Assembly (NCBI GenBank): GCA_051744245.1
Contig: JBNJCV010000079.1
Span: forward strand, 1-7,263
Reading direction: 5' to 3'
Length of the DNA: 7,263 nucleotides
From: M55B165 sp051744245
GTDB taxonomy: Bacteria; Actinomycetota; Humimicrobiia; Humimicrobiales; Humimicrobiaceae
Positions 5,217 through 7,263 of the stretch are shown here, one piece after another (position 1 is the first letter of the stretch; each line of letters starts with the position of its first letter). Under the pieces are notes generated by a model that was not told where the DNA came from, did no database searches, and worked only from the letters and a program-made list of their open reading frames with translations. The translations under genes were made by a program, and so were the position numbers.

Positions 5217-6158
5217 TTGGAAGACAATCTATTGAAAGTAAAAGTAAGCAAGCTTTATTACCAGCAAAATTTATCCAAGGTTGAGATTGGCAAAAATTTG
5301 AGAATTTCCAGGTTTAAGGTAGCGCAACTGTTAGAAGAAGCAGTAAGGGAAGGTATTGTAACCATCAATATAAAAGAGCCAGACAATGCCTATATTGATA
5401 TTGAAAACAAGTTAGAAGAAAAATTTAAAATTTTCAGGGCATCAGTTGTTGATGCTTCTGCTGATTATAGTATAACTAAAAAAAATATAGGAAAAGCGGC
5501 TGCGAATTGCCTGGTTGATATGGTTTACAGTGGAGATACTGTAGGGATTGCCTGGGGAACTACAATTTATGAGTTGGTTAATGCCTTGCCGGGTAAAATA
5601 GAAAAGAAAGATATATCTGTAGTGCAGCTAACTGGTGGATTGAATCAGGTAGAGGCAAGATATAATGCAATTGAGCTCAGCAGCAGGCTGGCCAAGGTTT
5701 TTAATTGTAGCTGTTACCAGCTGTATGCGCCGGCTATTGTGGACAGTACCCAAACTAAAAACCTTCTTTTTAGTGATAGCAGCATTAAAAAAACCCTGGA
5801 CATGTGGGGAAAAGTCAATGTTGCAGTAGTAGGTATTGGAAGCGTTAGCCCAAAGCCGTCTACTTTGCTATACAGGGAAGGCTTTCTAAGGGAAAAAGAT
5901 ATAAAGGAAATTATTGGAAATTGCGCAGTTGGGGACATAAATACTTATTTTTATGACATTAATGGAAATAATTGCAGGTCAGAATTAGAGGATAGGACTA
6001 TTGGCATGAATATAGATCAATTAAAAAGAATAAGATATGTTATTGGAGTTGCCGGGGGAGAATTTAAAGCAAGTGCGGTATATGCTGCCCTTAAGGGCAA
6101 AATTATTAATATATTGGTAACTGATTATAATACTGCCAAAATACTTTTAGAAAAATAG
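5217..6158 (+). CDS. SorC-family sugar-sensing transcriptional regulator
   Basis: A 313-residue DNA-binding regulator. The N terminus has a helix-turn-helix at about 8-50 (KVSKLYYQQNLSKVEIGKNLRISRF... then LLEEAVREGIVTI). It is followed by the SorC sugar-binding domain, which resembles sugar-phosphate isomerase folds: GDTVGIAWGTTIYEL (106-120), VVQLTGGL (135-142), LYAPAIVDS (169-177), NVAVVGIGS (201-209), GDINTYFYDINGN (239-251) and RYVIGVAGGEFKASAVYAALKGKIINILVTDYNTAKILL (273-311). Members usually sense a phosphorylated sugar of their own pathway and act as repressors or activators. The start is TTG at 5217, supported by AGGGGA at 5203-5208 with 8 bases spacing, the HTH beginning right after it and no other start close by. 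The ribosome site overlaps the kinase stop codon, so translation is probably coupled. It likely binds the palindromes at 4204-4222 and 7172-7188. Confidence 0.92.
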   Translation: MEDNLLKVKVSKLYYQQNLSKVEIGKNLRISRFKVAQLLEEAVREGIVTINIKEPDNAYIDIENKLEEKFKIFRASVVDASADYSITKKNIGKAAANCLVDMVYSGDTVGIAWGTTIYELVNALPGKIEKKDISVVQLTGGLNQVEARYNAIELSSRLAKVFNCSCYQLYAPAIVDSTQTKNLLFSDSSIKKTLDMWGKVNVAVVGIGSVSPKPSTLLYREGFLREKDIKEIIGNCAVGDINTYFYDINGNNCRSELEDRTIGMNIDQLKRIRYVIGVAGGEFKASAVYAALKGKIINILVTDYNTAKILLEK

Positions 6159-6171
6159 CTAGGAGGGGAAA

Positions 6172-7161
6172 ATGAATTTAAAGGTATCTGTAGGGCTGTG
6201 GTATATGGGTAGCGTTGCAGACAGGTTTGTAAAAGAAGGGTATAGAGACCAGGTTGGAATAATAGAAAGAATTAAAAAGATATCAGAGATAGAAGGTGTA
6301 GCTGGAATAGAGCTGCATTACCCAACAGAGATAAATGAAGAAAACATAGGAGAGATAAGGGAAGTATTAGATAAAACAGGGCTTAAGATAGTCCAGTATT
6401 GCCCCCACTTGTGGGTAAATCCCCAATGGAAGTATGGAGCATTTACAAATCCGGATCCCAAAATTAGAAAAGAGTCTATAGAGTTTGCCAAGAAGGCTAT
6501 AGATATGGGAAAGGAATTTTCACCTGAAGTTATGGTTTATTGGCCTGCTCAGGACGGTTACGATTATTTTTTCCAAACAGATTACTCAAAAAGTATAGGC
6601 TATATGGTAGAAGCGCTAGCCCAGATTTGCGACTATGCAAAAGAACAGAAGTTTGCTATAGAATACAAGGCGTTTGAGCCCAGGACCCACATATTCTTAG
6701 GAAGGGTAGGAGAAGTATTAACCATAATTAATGAAATAGGAAAGCCAAACCTTGGGGTAAACATAGATATAGGGCACGCGCTAATAGTTAAGGAAAATAT
6801 TTCTGAATCTCTTGCCCTCATACAAAGATATGATAAATTATTCCATACCCACTGGAATGATAACCATACCGTCTTTGATGATGATATAATTGTGGGCAGT
6901 GTTAACTTCTGGCAAACCCTTGAGTTTACTTACTGGCTCTACAAAAGTGGCTATAATGGTTGGCATGGACTTGACCTTTTCCCCTACCGGGAAGACCCCA
7001 GCCAGATAGTAAGGCAGAGCATAGATAATATTAAGTTCTTCTATAAAATGGCAAAAATAATAGACAGCTATGACATTGAAGATATTTTCCATAGTTCTGA
7101 CCCGGTTAAAATGAATCAAATCTTAAGGGAGATACTTAAAAAAGGTATAGATAATTATTGA
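6172..7161 (+). CDS. TIM-barrel sugar isomerase/epimerase, two-metal L-rhamnose-isomerase-like
   Basis: A 329-residue member of the xylose isomerase-like TIM-barrel (AP endonuclease 2) superfamily. Candidate metal ligands occur in barrel order: E164 (AIEYK), D199 and H202 (NIDIGH), H227 (THWND), D236/D238 (FDDDIIVGS) and D268 (GLDLF). The HWND...DDD-x-x-VGS pattern and the 35-residue E-to-D spacing recall the two-metal site of Pseudomonas-type L-rhamnose isomerase, suggesting aldose-ketose isomerisation; 3-epimerase activity is the main alternative. The protein is shorter than that enzyme (about 430), so the sugar may differ. The tail after about 290 is helical (FYKMAKIIDSYDIEDIF...), as in oligomerising isomerases. 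AGGAGG (6161-6166) lies 5 bases before the ATG, the best ribosome site in the window, and the gene starts 13 bases after the regulator. It probably feeds a ketose to the kinase; that is inference. Confidence 0.85.
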   Translation: MNLKVSVGLWYMGSVADRFVKEGYRDQVGIIERIKKISEIEGVAGIELHYPTEINEENIGEIREVLDKTGLKIVQYCPHLWVNPQWKYGAFTNPDPKIRKESIEFAKKAIDMGKEFSPEVMVYWPAQDGYDYFFQTDYSKSIGYMVEALAQICDYAKEQKFAIEYKAFEPRTHIFLGRVGEVLTIINEIGKPNLGVNIDIGHALIVKENISESLALIQRYDKLFHTHWNDNHTVFDDDIIVGSVNFWQTLEFTYWLYKSGYNGWHGLDLFPYREDPSQIVRQSIDNIKFFYKMAKIIDSYDIEDIFHSSDPVKMNQILREILKKGIDNY

Positions 7162-7171
7162 GATTATCATT

Positions 7172-7188
7172 TGTTAATACATTTAACA
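7172..7188. promoter_or_regulatory. Second operator-like palindrome, downstream of the isomerase
   Basis: TGTTAA and TTAACA flank TACAT, giving the same 6-5-6 geometry as the site at 4205-4221, and both sites run on into the same TATGATA. It sits 10 bases after the isomerase stop and 19 bases before the next open frame. A promoter-like TTGTTA (7171-7176), 17-base spacer and TATTAT (7194-7199) overlaps it, so it probably controls a second transcript starting here. Confidence 0.6.
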
Positions 7189-7207
7189 TATGATATTATT
7201 AAAAGCG

Positions 7208-7263
7208 ATGGATATCAATAATTTTAAGAAATTAGAAAAATTTACTAATATAGCACGCCAAAA
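7208..7263 (+). CDS. Start of a further gene, cut by the window end
   Basis: From ATG at 7208 the frame stays open to the window edge, reading MDINNFKKLEKFTNIARQ and part of one more codon. A good ribosome site is absent. The start lies just behind an operator-like palindrome and a promoter-like pair, and follows the sugar operon on the same strand, which favours a real gene in the same regulon. The KKL-x-K-x-x-N start is reminiscent of the N termini of LacD-type tagatose-bisphosphate aldolases, but eighteen residues cannot support a family call. Confidence 0.45.
   Translation, partial: MDINNFKKLEKFTNIARQ

Noticed and set aside
1835..7161. EIIC, kinase, regulator and isomerase as one transport-catabolism cluster
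   Set aside because: EIIC is on the opposite strand, separated by the DUF3786 gene, and a PTS permease would deliver an already phosphorylated sugar, so a direct pathway link is not supported.

Overview
This is an AT-rich bacterial window holding two membrane-protein genes, a small tRNA cluster, a convergent gene pair and a sugar-catabolism operon. The best lineage clue is at the left. A DUF3566-type membrane protein gene is followed directly by tRNA-Ile(GAT) and tRNA-Ala(TGC), the order found beside gyrA in many Actinomycetota (e.g. mycobacteria). The low GC, A/T-rich codons, good -35/-10 promoters and a DUF3786 protein (a family I know mainly from anaerobes) suggest a deep-branching, low-GC, probably anaerobic actinobacterial lineage rather than a classical high-GC one. 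That placement is inference. No rRNA or other phylogenetic marker gene is present.

Layout. Bases 1-324 are the 3' end of a DUF4870/Tic20-like membrane protein, followed on the same strand by the DUF3566 gene (357-722). A promoter at 750-778 drives tRNA-Ile (801-877). Two identical tRNA-Ala(TGC) genes follow (922-997 and 1097-1172), the second with its own good promoter. Gene 1351-1830 encodes an unrecognised single-pass membrane protein. It converges, with a 4-base gap, on a minus-strand gene (3136-1835) for a galactitol-type PTS EIIC permease that has no EIIA or EIIB in view. A 405-base intergenic stretch leads to a monocistronic-looking DUF3786 gene (3542-4183).

The right half is a compact plus-strand operon: PfkB-family sugar kinase (4242-5204), SorC-family sugar-sensing regulator (5217-6158) and a TIM-barrel sugar isomerase/epimerase (6172-7161), with gaps of 12 and 13 bases. 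The isomerase probably interconverts an aldose and a ketose, the kinase phosphorylates the ketose, and the SorC protein senses a pathway sugar phosphate. The actual sugar cannot be read from the sequence.

The most notable signal is a pair of matching palindromes: TGTTAT-n5-ATAACA just upstream of the kinase and TGTTAA-n5-TTAACA just after the isomerase. Both continue into the same 7 bases, TATGATA. They look like two operators for one regulator, most simply the SorC protein. The second lies in front of an open frame starting at 7208 that runs off the window and is probably another member of the regulon. I saw no CRISPR array, insertion sequence, phage or defence gene.
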